From positions 1 through 25,938 of the IMG/VR virus record IMGVR_UViG_3300034103_000630: DNA of 25,938 bases; one strand, written 5' to 3'. Shown in pieces: positions 14,642 to 21,629 of the stretch; positions within the stretch are counted from its first letter, which is position 1; every line of letters starts with the position of its first letter. This DNA is from a virus. The position numbers were made by a program, and so were the translations under genes. The notes beneath the pieces are model-generated. The model was not told the DNA's origin. It saw only the letters and a list, made by a program, of their open reading frames with translations, and did not search any database.

Positions 14642-15558
14642 AAATTTTCGTAACCGGCGCAAGTGGATTTATTGGTTCAAACCTAATTCCAGAATTACTC
14701 AACAGAAGTCATGACGTACATAGTATGGAAGCTGATCTTCTAGATTTTGCTGCGGTAAAAAAAGAATTGCATGATTATGCTCCAGATGTAATAGTGCATC
14801 TTGCAGCTAGAACCGAAGTTGAAGCAAGTTTCTATGATCAAACTGGATTTAGTTCTGTGAACTATATTGGCACAGTGAATTTGATCGAAGCTGCTTGTGA
14901 ATTAAAAGAAAAACCATATTTTTGTTTTGCCAGCACCATGGAGGTTTATGGCTGGCAACCTATCAGTGATAGAGTTCAACTAGGCGGCCGTCCCACTGTG
15001 TTTGACAGTTTTGATGAAACAACTCCATGTCACCCCAATGCCCCATACGCTGTTGCTAAGTTTGCTTGTGAAAAATATCTTGAATATGCAGGCCGAACAA
15101 GAGGTATTGATTATGCTATTCTAAGACAGACCAATGCATATGGACGACAGGAAAACAACTTTTTTGCTACTGAGCAGTTTATCTATCAAATGTTAACCAA
15201 TGAAGAAAACGTTTACTTTGGTTACGACAAACCCTATAGAAACTTTATTCACAGACAAGACATAGTTAGTGCATGGGTACACATGATTTACTGTAGAGCG
15301 GCTTGTTCAGGTGGTGTGTTTACTATTGGACCTAACTTTCATGTGCAGATTCATGACCATGCAGAGAACATAGCAAAAGAACTTGGTTGGTCTGGTACCA
15401 TTAACTGGAATACTCGACCCCAGAGACCAGGAGAAATTTATTATCTGTGTAGCCGTCATGACAAATTCACCATGGCCACAGGGTGGGTACCAAGAGTAAA
15501 CTACGAAGACGGTATCCGCGAAACTGTGGAAATTTGGCGACAAAAGTTAAATGCGTAA
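14638..15558 (+). CDS. NAD-dependent epimerase/dehydratase (extended SDR)
   Basis: A 306-residue extended short-chain dehydrogenase. The nucleotide-binding motif is GASGFIG (7-13), with VIVHLAART near 51-59. The catalytic set is CFASTMEVYG (Ser99/Thr100) and YAVAK (Tyr137, Lys141). Such proteins convert nucleotide sugars, as UDP-glucose 4-epimerase or dTDP-glucose 4,6-dehydratase do. The exact reaction cannot be fixed by eye. An ATGA overlap with the upstream oxygenase and an 8-bp overlap with the downstream radical SAM gene show one operon. Together with the DegT-like aminotransferase it suggests synthesis of an aminosugar nucleotide or similar. Confidence 0.9.
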   Translation: MKIFVTGASGFIGSNLIPELLNRSHDVHSMEADLLDFAAVKKELHDYAPDVIVHLAARTEVEASFYDQTGFSSVNYIGTVNLIEAACELKEKPYFCFASTMEVYGWQPISDRVQLGGRPTVFDSFDETTPCHPNAPYAVAKFACEKYLEYAGRTRGIDYAILRQTNAYGRQENNFFATEQFIYQMLTNEENVYFGYDKPYRNFIHRQDIVSAWVHMIYCRAACSGGVFTIGPNFHVQIHDHAENIAKELGWSGTINWNTRPQRPGEIYYLCSRHDKFTMATGWVPRVNYEDGIRETVEIWRQKLNA

Positions 15559-17314
15559 TGTATACCTGTTTCAGCCGCAGTATGCAGTTGAATTTAGACA
15601 GGAAGTAAATTACTGGTTGCCCTATAGTGCTGGCTGCTTATGGAGTTATGCCAGTCAATTCAATCACTTAACCGACAACTTTAAACTAGATGGTTTGTTT
15701 TTCAAACGCGATCCAGTTGCTGTTGTATTAGATCAAATTCACGACCCTGGTTTGGTGGGTTTCAGTTGTTATGTTTGGAACGAACAATACTGCCTCGCAA
15801 TTGCTGAACATATTAAACAACGCTGGCCAAACTGTGTAATTGTTTTTGGTGGAACACAGGTCAGCTTTCGTACTCTTGATCATGAGTTTATTGATACAAT
15901 TGTATTAGGTGAAGGCGAACAGGCATTTGTAAGCATATTAGAGGCGGTGCAAAATAATCTTGCGGTTGAATCCACTTACACCGCTGCTCGTATTCAAAAT
16001 CTTGACATACCCAGTCCTTATCTAACAGGTGTATTTGACAATATCATAGCGGACAATGCAAATGCTATATGGGCAATGACATTAGAAACCAATCGTGGTT
16101 GCCCCTATGCCTGTACCTTTTGTGATTGGGGAGGCGTAACCTATAGCAAAGTCAAAAAATTTGGCTTAGAGCGTGTGGCAGCAGAACTAGATTGGGCGTC
16201 AAGGAACAAAGTTGCATATATCTTTTGCGCTGACGCAAACTTTGGTATAATGAAAGACCGAGACATGGAAATTGCCAAACTCATGCGGCAGGCAGCAGAC
16301 CATGGTAGCATTGAGGCAATTAATTTGCAGTATGCCAAGAACTCCACAGAAACTGTTTTTGATATTGCAAAAATAATAGGTCCGTATGGTCGTGGTATCA
16401 CTGTGAGTGTGCAAAGCATGAACCAACCTACTTTGGAATCTATCAAACGTGAAAATTTAAAAACCAACAACATACAACATTTGATGCAGTTGAGTCAAGA
16501 GTATCAAATTGGTACCTATACGGAAGTCATACTTGGTTTGCCTTTGGAAACCACGGATTCTTGGAAACAAGGTCTAGCTGATTTATTAGAGCTCGGTCAA
16601 CATCAAAGCATAGACGTTTGGTTTACTCAACTACTTGAAAACAGTGAACTTGCCAGCAATCAGAGTCGTCGCAAATATGGCATTAAAACTATTTGGGTTA
16701 AAGACTATTTGAATCTTGATCAAACTGTGGACACAGTACCTGAATACACAGAAATAGTGAACAGTACCAATACAATGCCAATACAGGACATGATTGATTG
16801 TTACATGTATGCCTGGATGATATTGCAAATTCATGTGGCAGGGTATAGTCAAATCATTGCCAGATACGCTAGACAGTTTAATGGTTTGCATTATAGAAGT
16901 TTTTATGATCAACTTTACACCTGTATACAACAAGATGCACTTTTGGGACCTCATTTTTTGCGTATAAAAGATCTTGTGTCAACATATCTACACACCGGCA
17001 AACTTCCTGATGGAATAACTGGTGGCCATGCGTTGCACACTCAGTCGTATCATTTTCTTTATCAAAATAGGTTGCATCTAATACAACTTTGTGCTAACAT
17101 CATAAACATAGACAAATCATTAGAACAGTTACAAACTGCGTTTATCTTTGACCGGCACAAACTTGAACCATGCACAGTTGAAACTGATTTCAATATTTTC
17201 ACAGGAATCAGAGAAAAAACTAAGTATCAAATTCAGACAAAAACATCCGACGTTGTGGATGATCTTTACACTATAAGGAGGAAAGGGTTGCTCAAAAACC
17301 TTTTAACAGTATGA
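15551..17314 (+). CDS. B12-binding-domain radical SAM enzyme
   Basis: A 587-residue protein with two domains. The N-terminal 135 residues match cobalamin-binding domains of radical SAM proteins: LVGFSCYVWNEQYCLAIAE, CVIVFGGTQVSF and IDTIVLGEGEQAF. The DxHxxG cobalt-ligating motif is not seen, as is usual in this class. The radical SAM core has RGCPYACTFCDWGG, a CX3CX2C cluster at Cys184, Cys188 and Cys191. After the core comes a 250-residue C-terminal region of unknown role. Family members methylate unactivated carbons or rearrange substrates. Its operon with an SDR enzyme and a sugar-type oxygenase suggests a carbohydrate substrate. It needs SAM, which metK at the right edge could help supply. 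It overlaps both neighbours. Confidence 0.88.
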   Translation: MRNVYLFQPQYAVEFRQEVNYWLPYSAGCLWSYASQFNHLTDNFKLDGLFFKRDPVAVVLDQIHDPGLVGFSCYVWNEQYCLAIAEHIKQRWPNCVIVFGGTQVSFRTLDHEFIDTIVLGEGEQAFVSILEAVQNNLAVESTYTAARIQNLDIPSPYLTGVFDNIIADNANAIWAMTLETNRGCPYACTFCDWGGVTYSKVKKFGLERVAAELDWASRNKVAYIFCADANFGIMKDRDMEIAKLMRQAADHGSIEAINLQYAKNSTETVFDIAKIIGPYGRGITVSVQSMNQPTLESIKRENLKTNNIQHLMQLSQEYQIGTYTEVILGLPLETTDSWKQGLADLLELGQHQSIDVWFTQLLENSELASNQSRRKYGIKTIWVKDYLNLDQTVDTVPEYTEIVNSTNTMPIQDMIDCYMYAWMILQIHVAGYSQIIARYARQFNGLHYRSFYDQLYTCIQQDALLGPHFLRIKDLVSTYLHTGKLPDGITGGHALHTQSYHFLYQNRLHLIQLCANIINIDKSLEQLQTAFIFDRHKLEPCTVETDFNIFTGIREKTKYQIQTKTSDVVDDLYTIRRKGLLKNLLTV

Positions 17315-18459
17315 CACTATCTAAAACACAAGCGCCGTTTGACAACAAAACACTCAACTATGATTTACAAGAGCATCCTTTGCCTGCTATAATTTTACGA
17401 GAAATACGTAAGTATGTTCCAAATGCTTCTAGGTTGGATACTTTGCATGAGGTGATACCCCCTAGTCAGGCCAATGCCATTGCCAACAAAGTGAGTCATG
17501 ATTTATTGAAGTGTGAGTTTTATGATCATTATGATCAAATTGTACAAGACACAGTGGTGCCGCAGCTGGGCTGCGATGTACTGATTCAAAAGCATCCTAA
17601 TCTAAGATTCTTATTTCCTGATCAAGACAAGCACGGTGCTGTGTTGCTGTTTCATCAAGGACGATGGGTAGGCAATGGTCTAGGCTTGCGTACAATCTGG
17701 ATGCCATTCACTGACTGTTATGATTCTAACTCTATGCAGATCATGAACTTGGATGTCAGCAGAGAAGTAACAAGGAGAGCTGTTGCTGAAAAGTGGAGTT
17801 ATGAAGAGCTACAGGATGTATGTGTTCGAGAATCATGGCCAATCACACTCAAGCCTGGTCAAGCACACTTGTTTTTCCAAGAGCACATTCATGGCAATAT
17901 TCCAAATCGCACCAACAAGACTCGTGTAAGCATTGACATTCGACTACTGACCAGAGACGGGCAACCACATCGCAAATGGCCAGGGGCATACTTCCGAAAA
18001 CTGTTTGATAGAGAATATGGTCGTGCTGTGCCAATTGATGAGTCCAAAGAAAACGTTGTTACCTATGCTGAATACGAAGGTATTAAGACAAAGAATATTG
18101 ATTTGCATTTCCAAACACTTGTGGTCAAAGGCTATTGCAGCAAGCGTGGATATACTTTCCCGTATCAGCATGGTGATAACGAAGGTTTGAATCATAGTCA
18201 TTTAGATCATTTGATTAATCACGCCAACACCGATCATATCATTATGTTTTCAATTTTCAGTTTACCAGACAACACTGAATATCGCAATCGGTTGATGCGA
18301 GATGCTTTGGCAAAGAAATGTGTGTTGCACTTTGCCAACGAAGAACTTGTTTTACAAAGCGAAAAGGATTTAGAGCATATTGAGTATTTGCGTACCTTTA
18401 CCAATGACTGGAGTTCTCCAGTTCAGCAGTTAAGAGACGAGTTAAAACTTGACAACTGA
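17311..18459 (+). CDS. Two-domain protein: StrG-like 2OG-Fe(II) oxygenase fused to a sporadic-carbohydrate-cluster domain
   Basis: A 382-residue protein overlapping the radical SAM stop by ATGA. Residues about 40-225 resemble the 2OG-Fe(II) oxygenases that NCBI names 'sporadic carbohydrate cluster' (StrG-like): HPNLRFLFPDQ, LLFHQGRWVGNG, IWMPFTDC, and EHIHGNIPNRTNKTRVSIDIR with His194 and Arg205. The first iron motif reads H115-Q-G117, so the expected Asp is Gly. Residues about 255-370 resemble the partner family (TIGR04323-type, LIC12192-like): KNIDLHFQTLVVKGYCSKRG, DHIIMFSIFSLPDN and CVLHFANEEL. These two are, as I recall, usually separate genes. Family names are from memory. A carbohydrate-tailoring role is inferred. 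Confidence 0.65.
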   Translation: MTLSKTQAPFDNKTLNYDLQEHPLPAIILREIRKYVPNASRLDTLHEVIPPSQANAIANKVSHDLLKCEFYDHYDQIVQDTVVPQLGCDVLIQKHPNLRFLFPDQDKHGAVLLFHQGRWVGNGLGLRTIWMPFTDCYDSNSMQIMNLDVSREVTRRAVAEKWSYEELQDVCVRESWPITLKPGQAHLFFQEHIHGNIPNRTNKTRVSIDIRLLTRDGQPHRKWPGAYFRKLFDREYGRAVPIDESKENVVTYAEYEGIKTKNIDLHFQTLVVKGYCSKRGYTFPYQHGDNEGLNHSHLDHLINHANTDHIIMFSIFSLPDNTEYRNRLMRDALAKKCVLHFANEELVLQSEKDLEHIEYLRTFTNDWSSPVQQLRDELKLDN

Positions 18460-18477
18460 CCTAAATATCAGTATAAT
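18449..18477 (+). promoter_or_regulatory. Perfect sigma70 consensus promoter for folE
   Basis: TTGACA (18449-18454), exactly 17 nt, then TATAAT (18472-18477). Both hexamers match the bacterial consensus in full. The -35 lies in the last codons of the upstream gene. The expected transcript starts near 18484, about 35 nt before the folE ATG. This looks like a strong early promoter read by unmodified host RNA polymerase. Confidence 0.85.
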
Positions 18478-18483
18478 TTAACC

Positions 18484-18501
18484 ATAGACATCCTCGTCTA
18501 T
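18484..18501 (+). promoter_or_regulatory. 5' leader stem-loop of the folE transcript
   Basis: ATAGAC (18484-18489) and GTCTAT (18496-18501) pair around the loop ATCCTC. It begins at the predicted transcription start and ends a few bases before the CGGAG ribosome binding site. It may stabilise the 5' end or regulate translation. It does not resemble a preQ1 riboswitch, being too short and without a pseudoknot partner I can see. Confidence 0.5.
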
Positions 18502-18518
18502 AACTCGGAGAATAATTA

Positions 18519-19259
18519 ATGGTTTACAACAAAGCTTATATCAGTAACGATGTAGAAACAACATCCTCAATCAATGGGTATCCCACTATCAGTGAGGTTA
18601 TCAGAAAACGTATCAATGAAGCAAATGCAAGATTTCATGCCAATGATAACATAGCAGAATTTATTGAAAGTGAAGAAGAAATTGATGCATTGGTTGATGA
18701 AGTAGCAGAACAATTCAAAGGCGTTCTAAACAGTCTTGTAATTGACACTGACAATGATCACAACACACAAGACACTGCACGTCGAGTGGCTAAAATGTTT
18801 GTACGTGAAACCTTTAGCGGGAGGTATCGCAATGTTCCAAAAGTTACAGCTTTCCCTAACATGGGCTATAAGAGTCTATATACTACTGGTCCTATTAGTA
18901 TTCGCAGTACCTGTGCTCACCACTTCCAAAACATTGTTGGTAGATGTTGGGTTGGGATCGTACCTCAAGACGAAGTTATTGGTCTTAGCAAGTTCAATAG
19001 ACTAGTACATCATATCTGCGAGCGACCGCAAATCCAAGAAGAGATGACCACACAAATTGCAGATGCACTGAAAAAATATGCAAAGACTGAACATATTGCA
19101 GTTGTGGTCAAAGCTGAACATCATTGCATGACCATGCGTGGGGTACGTGAGCATGAATCAGATATGACCACAGCAATTATGCTAGGTGCGTTCAAAGAAG
19201 ATTCAGCTCTAAGACAAGAGTTTTATGATCTGTGTTTGAGTATGAAAGGACATGGTTAA
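18519..19259 (+). CDS. folE: GTP cyclohydrolase I
   Basis: A 246-residue enzyme that opens GTP to 7,8-dihydroneopterin triphosphate, the entry to both folate and 7-deazaguanine synthesis. The family segments are clear: DTARRVAKMF, STCAHHFQNIVGRC (Cys132, His134, His135), IGLSKFNRLV, ERPQIQEEMTTQIADAL and AEHHCMTMRGVR (Cys203). The zinc ligands Cys and His are kept, but the usual CEHH reads CAHH. It has an N-terminal extension of about 60 residues of low complexity and acidic character. GGAG precedes the ATG. Own strong promoter. With queD, queE and dpdA in the window, preQ0-type base synthesis is the likely purpose. Confidence 0.95.
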   Translation: MVYNKAYISNDVETTSSINGYPTISEVIRKRINEANARFHANDNIAEFIESEEEIDALVDEVAEQFKGVLNSLVIDTDNDHNTQDTARRVAKMFVRETFSGRYRNVPKVTAFPNMGYKSLYTTGPISIRSTCAHHFQNIVGRCWVGIVPQDEVIGLSKFNRLVHHICERPQIQEEMTTQIADALKKYAKTEHIAVVVKAEHHCMTMRGVREHESDMTTAIMLGAFKEDSALRQEFYDLCLSMKGHG

Positions 19260-19261
19260 TT

Positions 19262-19357
19262 TTGTTAGCCGGGCTTTGGGGACTGTGCAAACTTATTCTC
19301 ATAGCCATTCCCACGTTGTATTGTGTTTGGTGGTTAACACAAAGACATGATGTATAA
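19262..19357 (+). CDS. Candidate 31-residue single-pass membrane peptide
   Basis: A frame from TTG 19262 to TAA 19355-19357 exactly fills the gap between folE and the next ATG at 19358. It encodes one hydrophobic segment, LAGLWGLCKLILIAIPTLY, followed by CVWWLTQRHDV, with positive charge after the segment. AAAGGA lies 11 nt upstream of the TTG. The composition is typical of small phage membrane peptides. The non-ATG start and small size keep confidence moderate. Confidence 0.45.
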   Translation: MLAGLWGLCKLILIAIPTLYCVWWLTQRHDV

Positions 19358-19582
19358 ATGCACAAACTAGTTTGGATCAAGAAGCCTCCGAGTTTGATAA
19401 TATATGCCGCACTTAGGTATGACCATAATGATGCTGTTACACAAACTGGCTTGCGTGAAGATGATATAGCGCCAGTACAATTTTGGTGCGAAGAACACAA
19501 GTGCGGTAGGCGAATGAGTTTTAACATGTTTAAGTTTCGCACCAAAGCAGAATTATCAATGTTCTTATTAAAATGGGGATAA
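19358..19582 (+). CDS. Small hypothetical protein
   Basis: A 74-residue protein whose ATG follows the preceding small frame's stop directly. It contains KKPPSLIIYAALRYD, an acidic middle with two Cys-His-Cys residues (FWCEEHKCGRR), and a Lys-rich C-terminus ending FLLKWG. The C-x3-H-x-C arrangement could bind a metal, but there are too few ligands to be sure. Function unknown. Confidence 0.55.
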   Translation: MHKLVWIKKPPSLIIYAALRYDHNDAVTQTGLREDDIAPVQFWCEEHKCGRRMSFNMFKFRTKAELSMFLLKWG

Positions 19583-19586
19583 TTGT

Positions 19587-19817
19587 ATGAGAAAATCCGC
19601 AGCCGAACTCACAAAAGATATTATTGATCGAGCTCAATCCATGCGTAGTTACAAAGTGAAAATGCGTGTGGATGATGGCTGGGTACCTACCGGACCTGTG
19701 CCGTTTGATATTCATATCAAGAATGGTATCGCCACTCTTACTGTGATTTCTAACAGCGAATCTGACGCAAAAAATCAAGCCAGTGTTTATATGGAAAGTG
19801 ACGATTTCTATGAATGA
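19587..19817 (+). CDS. Small hypothetical protein
   Basis: A 76-residue protein with a basic N-terminal helix (MRKSAAELTKDIIDRAQSM) followed by beta strands (YKVKMRVDD, PFDIHIKNGIATLTVISN) and an acidic end. Its stop overlaps the HIT-family gene by 8 bp. I do not recognise it. Confidence 0.6.
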   Translation: MRKSAAELTKDIIDRAQSMRSYKVKMRVDDGWVPTGPVPFDIHIKNGIATLTVISNSESDAKNQASVYMESDDFYE

Positions 19818-20190
19818 CTTATCAACAGCTCAAAAAATGGGAGTGGCTCCTTGGGACGACTTGGTACAAGAAGACTTTCATATAGCAGTGTTTAGAGACA
19901 AGTATCCAGTTAGTGTTGGTCATCTTTTGTTTGTGCCAAAATACAACACAGAAGAAGTCATACGTGATGCATTCTATGATGCACTGCGTTATGGAAATGA
20001 ACAGGTATCACAAGGCAAATGGGATGCTTTTAACATTGGCATGAACTGTGGTGAGGTCGCAGGACAAACTGTGAATTGGCCACATGTGCATCTAATTCCT
20101 AGGTATCGCGGGGATGTTGAAGATCCAATTGGTGGTGTGCGAAATACCATCCCTGGTAAAGGCAACTATCGCAAAACAGAGCATGCTTGA
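19810..20190 (+). CDS. HIT-family nucleotide hydrolase/transferase
   Basis: The preferred start is ATG 19810, overlapping the previous stop; a start at 19783 would add nine residues inside the upstream gene. The 126-residue product has the HIT pattern: FHIAVFRDKYPVSVGHLLFVPK, NIGMNCGEVAGQTVNWPHVHLIPR and GDVEDPIGGVR. In the histidine triad the first His is replaced by Trp (W-x-H-x-H, His92 and His94), while the catalytic middle His is kept. Relatives of this type hydrolyse dinucleoside polyphosphates such as Ap4A or nucleotidyl conjugates. It would fit the nucleotide-handling genes around it. The next gene overlaps its stop. Confidence 0.85.
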   Translation: MNDLSTAQKMGVAPWDDLVQEDFHIAVFRDKYPVSVGHLLFVPKYNTEEVIRDAFYDALRYGNEQVSQGKWDAFNIGMNCGEVAGQTVNWPHVHLIPRYRGDVEDPIGGVRNTIPGKGNYRKTEHA

Positions 20191-21001
20191 AGTACACAAC
20201 AATGTTCTAGATCAAGGTGCTGTGCAGGATTTGGTGTCTTATTTTTTTGCACAGGACGGCAGTGAAGACTCTAGGCCAGACGTGACATCAAAGTCGCCAA
20301 TTTGGAATCAAACTATCTGGCCACAACATCATGTAAAAAAACTTCTTGATCAAATTTTACAAGAGCCGTACGAAGTTGAAGAGTGTTTGTTTCATTTAAG
20401 CAACTATAGGTATCAGCTGCATGCAGACACAAACTGGGGCGAGCAGCACCAAAAGCTTTACAAAGTAGTTCTTATTCCGTTGCACATTCAAGGTCCAGTT
20501 GGAACTTGTTTTTTCAAGAACACCTGGACAGGACAAAGTGCAAAGTTTACCAAAGCCAAGTATTTGCCCTGGAGTTACACTATCAAAGATAAAAACAATC
20601 AAGACTTTTTTGTAGAAGATTTACGTGAGTTTCTATCATTGTTGCAAACACCAGAACAATTACCAAACTTTGATGTCACTGAACAACTTGTGCAAAGTAT
20701 CCAACACTTGATAGAATCGCGCTCTCCCAAAGCCAACAAAACAAAACTGGCCGGTAGACATGTTTGGGTGTCTGATTATGCTGATGTCGGCGGGATAACT
20801 GATAAAGATTTTCCTGAACACACAAGAACACAGTATTGCAGTCATATTGCCAGTGAGGATCTACATGGATTTACGTTTGATAAGTTTGTACCATGGGAAC
20901 CAGGTAGCGTAATGGTTTTTGATCGCATTCAAATTCATAGCTCAGGCAATGGTGAATTGAACAAACTAGGACTAACTATTTTCACAAATAAAATCAGTTG
21001 A
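20183..21001 (+). CDS. 2OG-Fe(II) oxygenase-like protein (272 residues)
   Basis: The preferred start is ATG 20183, overlapping the HIT stop by 8 bp; the frame is open upstream to 20114, but that start lies deep inside the HIT gene. The iron site is readable: FHLSNYRYQLHADTNWG (His80, Asp82), KVVLIPLHIQG, and near the C-terminus GSVMVFDRIQIHSSGNG (His252) followed by LGLTIFT. The usual Arg for 2-oxoglutarate is not obvious; Lys261 may replace it. A large insert (about 112-225) separates the halves and includes AGRHVWVSDYADVGG. Substrate unknown; it may be a small molecule, nucleic acid or protein. It precedes the queD promoter region. Confidence 0.7.
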   Translation: MLEVHNNVLDQGAVQDLVSYFFAQDGSEDSRPDVTSKSPIWNQTIWPQHHVKKLLDQILQEPYEVEECLFHLSNYRYQLHADTNWGEQHQKLYKVVLIPLHIQGPVGTCFFKNTWTGQSAKFTKAKYLPWSYTIKDKNNQDFFVEDLREFLSLLQTPEQLPNFDVTEQLVQSIQHLIESRSPKANKTKLAGRHVWVSDYADVGGITDKDFPEHTRTQYCSHIASEDLHGFTFDKFVPWEPGSVMVFDRIQIHSSGNGELNKLGLTIFTNKIS

Positions 21002-21050
21002 TAAATAATTTTTTTACACTTCATAGCGGCCTTTCTGGCATTCATCCCGC

Positions 21051-21080
21051 TTTACAAATTCTGCAAGCCTATGCTAAAAT
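21051..21080 (+). promoter_or_regulatory. Candidate sigma70-type promoter for queD
   Basis: TTTACA (21051-21056), 18 nt, TAAAAT (21075-21080). Both hexamers match 5 of 6. The transcript would start near 21087, only about 13 nt before the ATG, so the leader would hold little beyond the AGGAG ribosome binding site. Confidence 0.5.
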
Positions 21081-21090
21081 TTAACATAGG
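21068..21090 (+). promoter_or_regulatory. Inverted repeat over the queD -10 box and ribosome binding site
   Basis: CCTATG (21068-21073) and CATAGG (21085-21090) are exact reverse complements with an 11-nt AT-rich spacer that contains the -10 box. The right arm runs into the AGGAG ribosome binding site (21088-21092). If the promoter above is used, the dyad would act as a DNA operator. If transcription comes from upstream, it would form an RNA hairpin that masks the ribosome binding site. Confidence 0.4.
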
Positions 21091-21099
21091 AGAACTACA

Positions 21100-21618
21100 A
21101 TGCTTTATCTTAACGAAATACAACAACCTCGCACTTACAAATATACCAGTACCAAAGAATATCACGATGCATTTCCTTGTGCATATCGTCAATGGCGTGC
21201 TGATAGTCACTGTAATCTAATTCATGGCTATAGTTTTAGCATGAAGTTTTATTTTGGCACAGACAATCTGGATGTGCGTAATTGGGCTGCTGATTACGGC
21301 GGTTTGAAAGAACTAAAGAAGATATTAGAAGATCAATTTGATCATACACTGTTGGTAGCACAAGATGATCCAGAGCTAGAAACATTCAAAATGTTGCAAA
21401 ACCGGAAGATGGCCAAACTCACAATTTTACCAAGGCTGGGTTGTGAGGGTTTAGCCGACATGCTTTACAAATATGTCAATGGCGTGTATATTCCTGATAT
21501 GTGGGGGCCAGGTGAAGCAGAAAGACTTTGGTGTTTTAGGGTAGAAGTACGTGAAACACAGAGCAACATGGCTTTCCGTGAAGGCCACCGTGAATGGAAT
21601 GAGGATCTATTTGTATAA
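21100..21618 (+). CDS. queD: 6-carboxy-tetrahydropterin synthase, QueD family
   Basis: A 172-residue PTPS-family enzyme acting after FolE: dihydroneopterin triphosphate to 6-carboxy-tetrahydropterin. Visible elements in order: FPCAYRQW (25-32), DSHCNLIHGYSFSMKF (35-50, Cys38, His42), AADYGGLKELK (63-73) in the place of 'DF.LK', FDHTLL (80-85), GCEGLADML (114-122) and FRVEVRET (146-153, Glu152). The canonical HGH zinc motif reads HGY, and the first zinc His of E. coli QueD is Tyr, while an extra His37 lies nearby. I recall the same pattern in cyanophage QueD annotations. AGGAG precedes the ATG; own promoter region. It has insertions compared with the 120-residue bacterial form. Confidence 0.85.
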   Translation: MLYLNEIQQPRTYKYTSTKEYHDAFPCAYRQWRADSHCNLIHGYSFSMKFYFGTDNLDVRNWAADYGGLKELKKILEDQFDHTLLVAQDDPELETFKMLQNRKMAKLTILPRLGCEGLADMLYKYVNGVYIPDMWGPGEAERLWCFRVEVRETQSNMAFREGHREWNEDLFV

Positions 21619-21629
21619 GGAAAAATTCT

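Noticed and set aside
18484-18518. preQ1 or other riboswitch in the folE leader
   Set aside because: The leader is only about 35 nt, with one 6-bp hairpin and no A-rich tail pairing with the loop as in preQ1-I aptamers.
19252-19350. A 32-codon frame from ATG 19252 overlapping the folE end
   Set aside because: The peptide has no hydrophobic or domain pattern, and the alternative frame from TTG 19262 gives a coherent membrane segment and abuts the next ATG.
20114-20182. Upstream extension of the 20183 oxygenase to ATG 20114, and of queE to ATG 24561
   Set aside because: Both extensions lie inside well-supported upstream genes. The internal ATGs give standard short stop/start overlaps and begin where the domain begins.
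21000-21007. GATAAATA resembling the T4-type late promoter motif NATAAATA
   Set aside because: It is a short AT-rich motif in an AT-rich gap and lies before queD, an expected early gene. Nearby variants (TCTAAATA at 8222, AGTAAATA at 14117) show how easily it arises.
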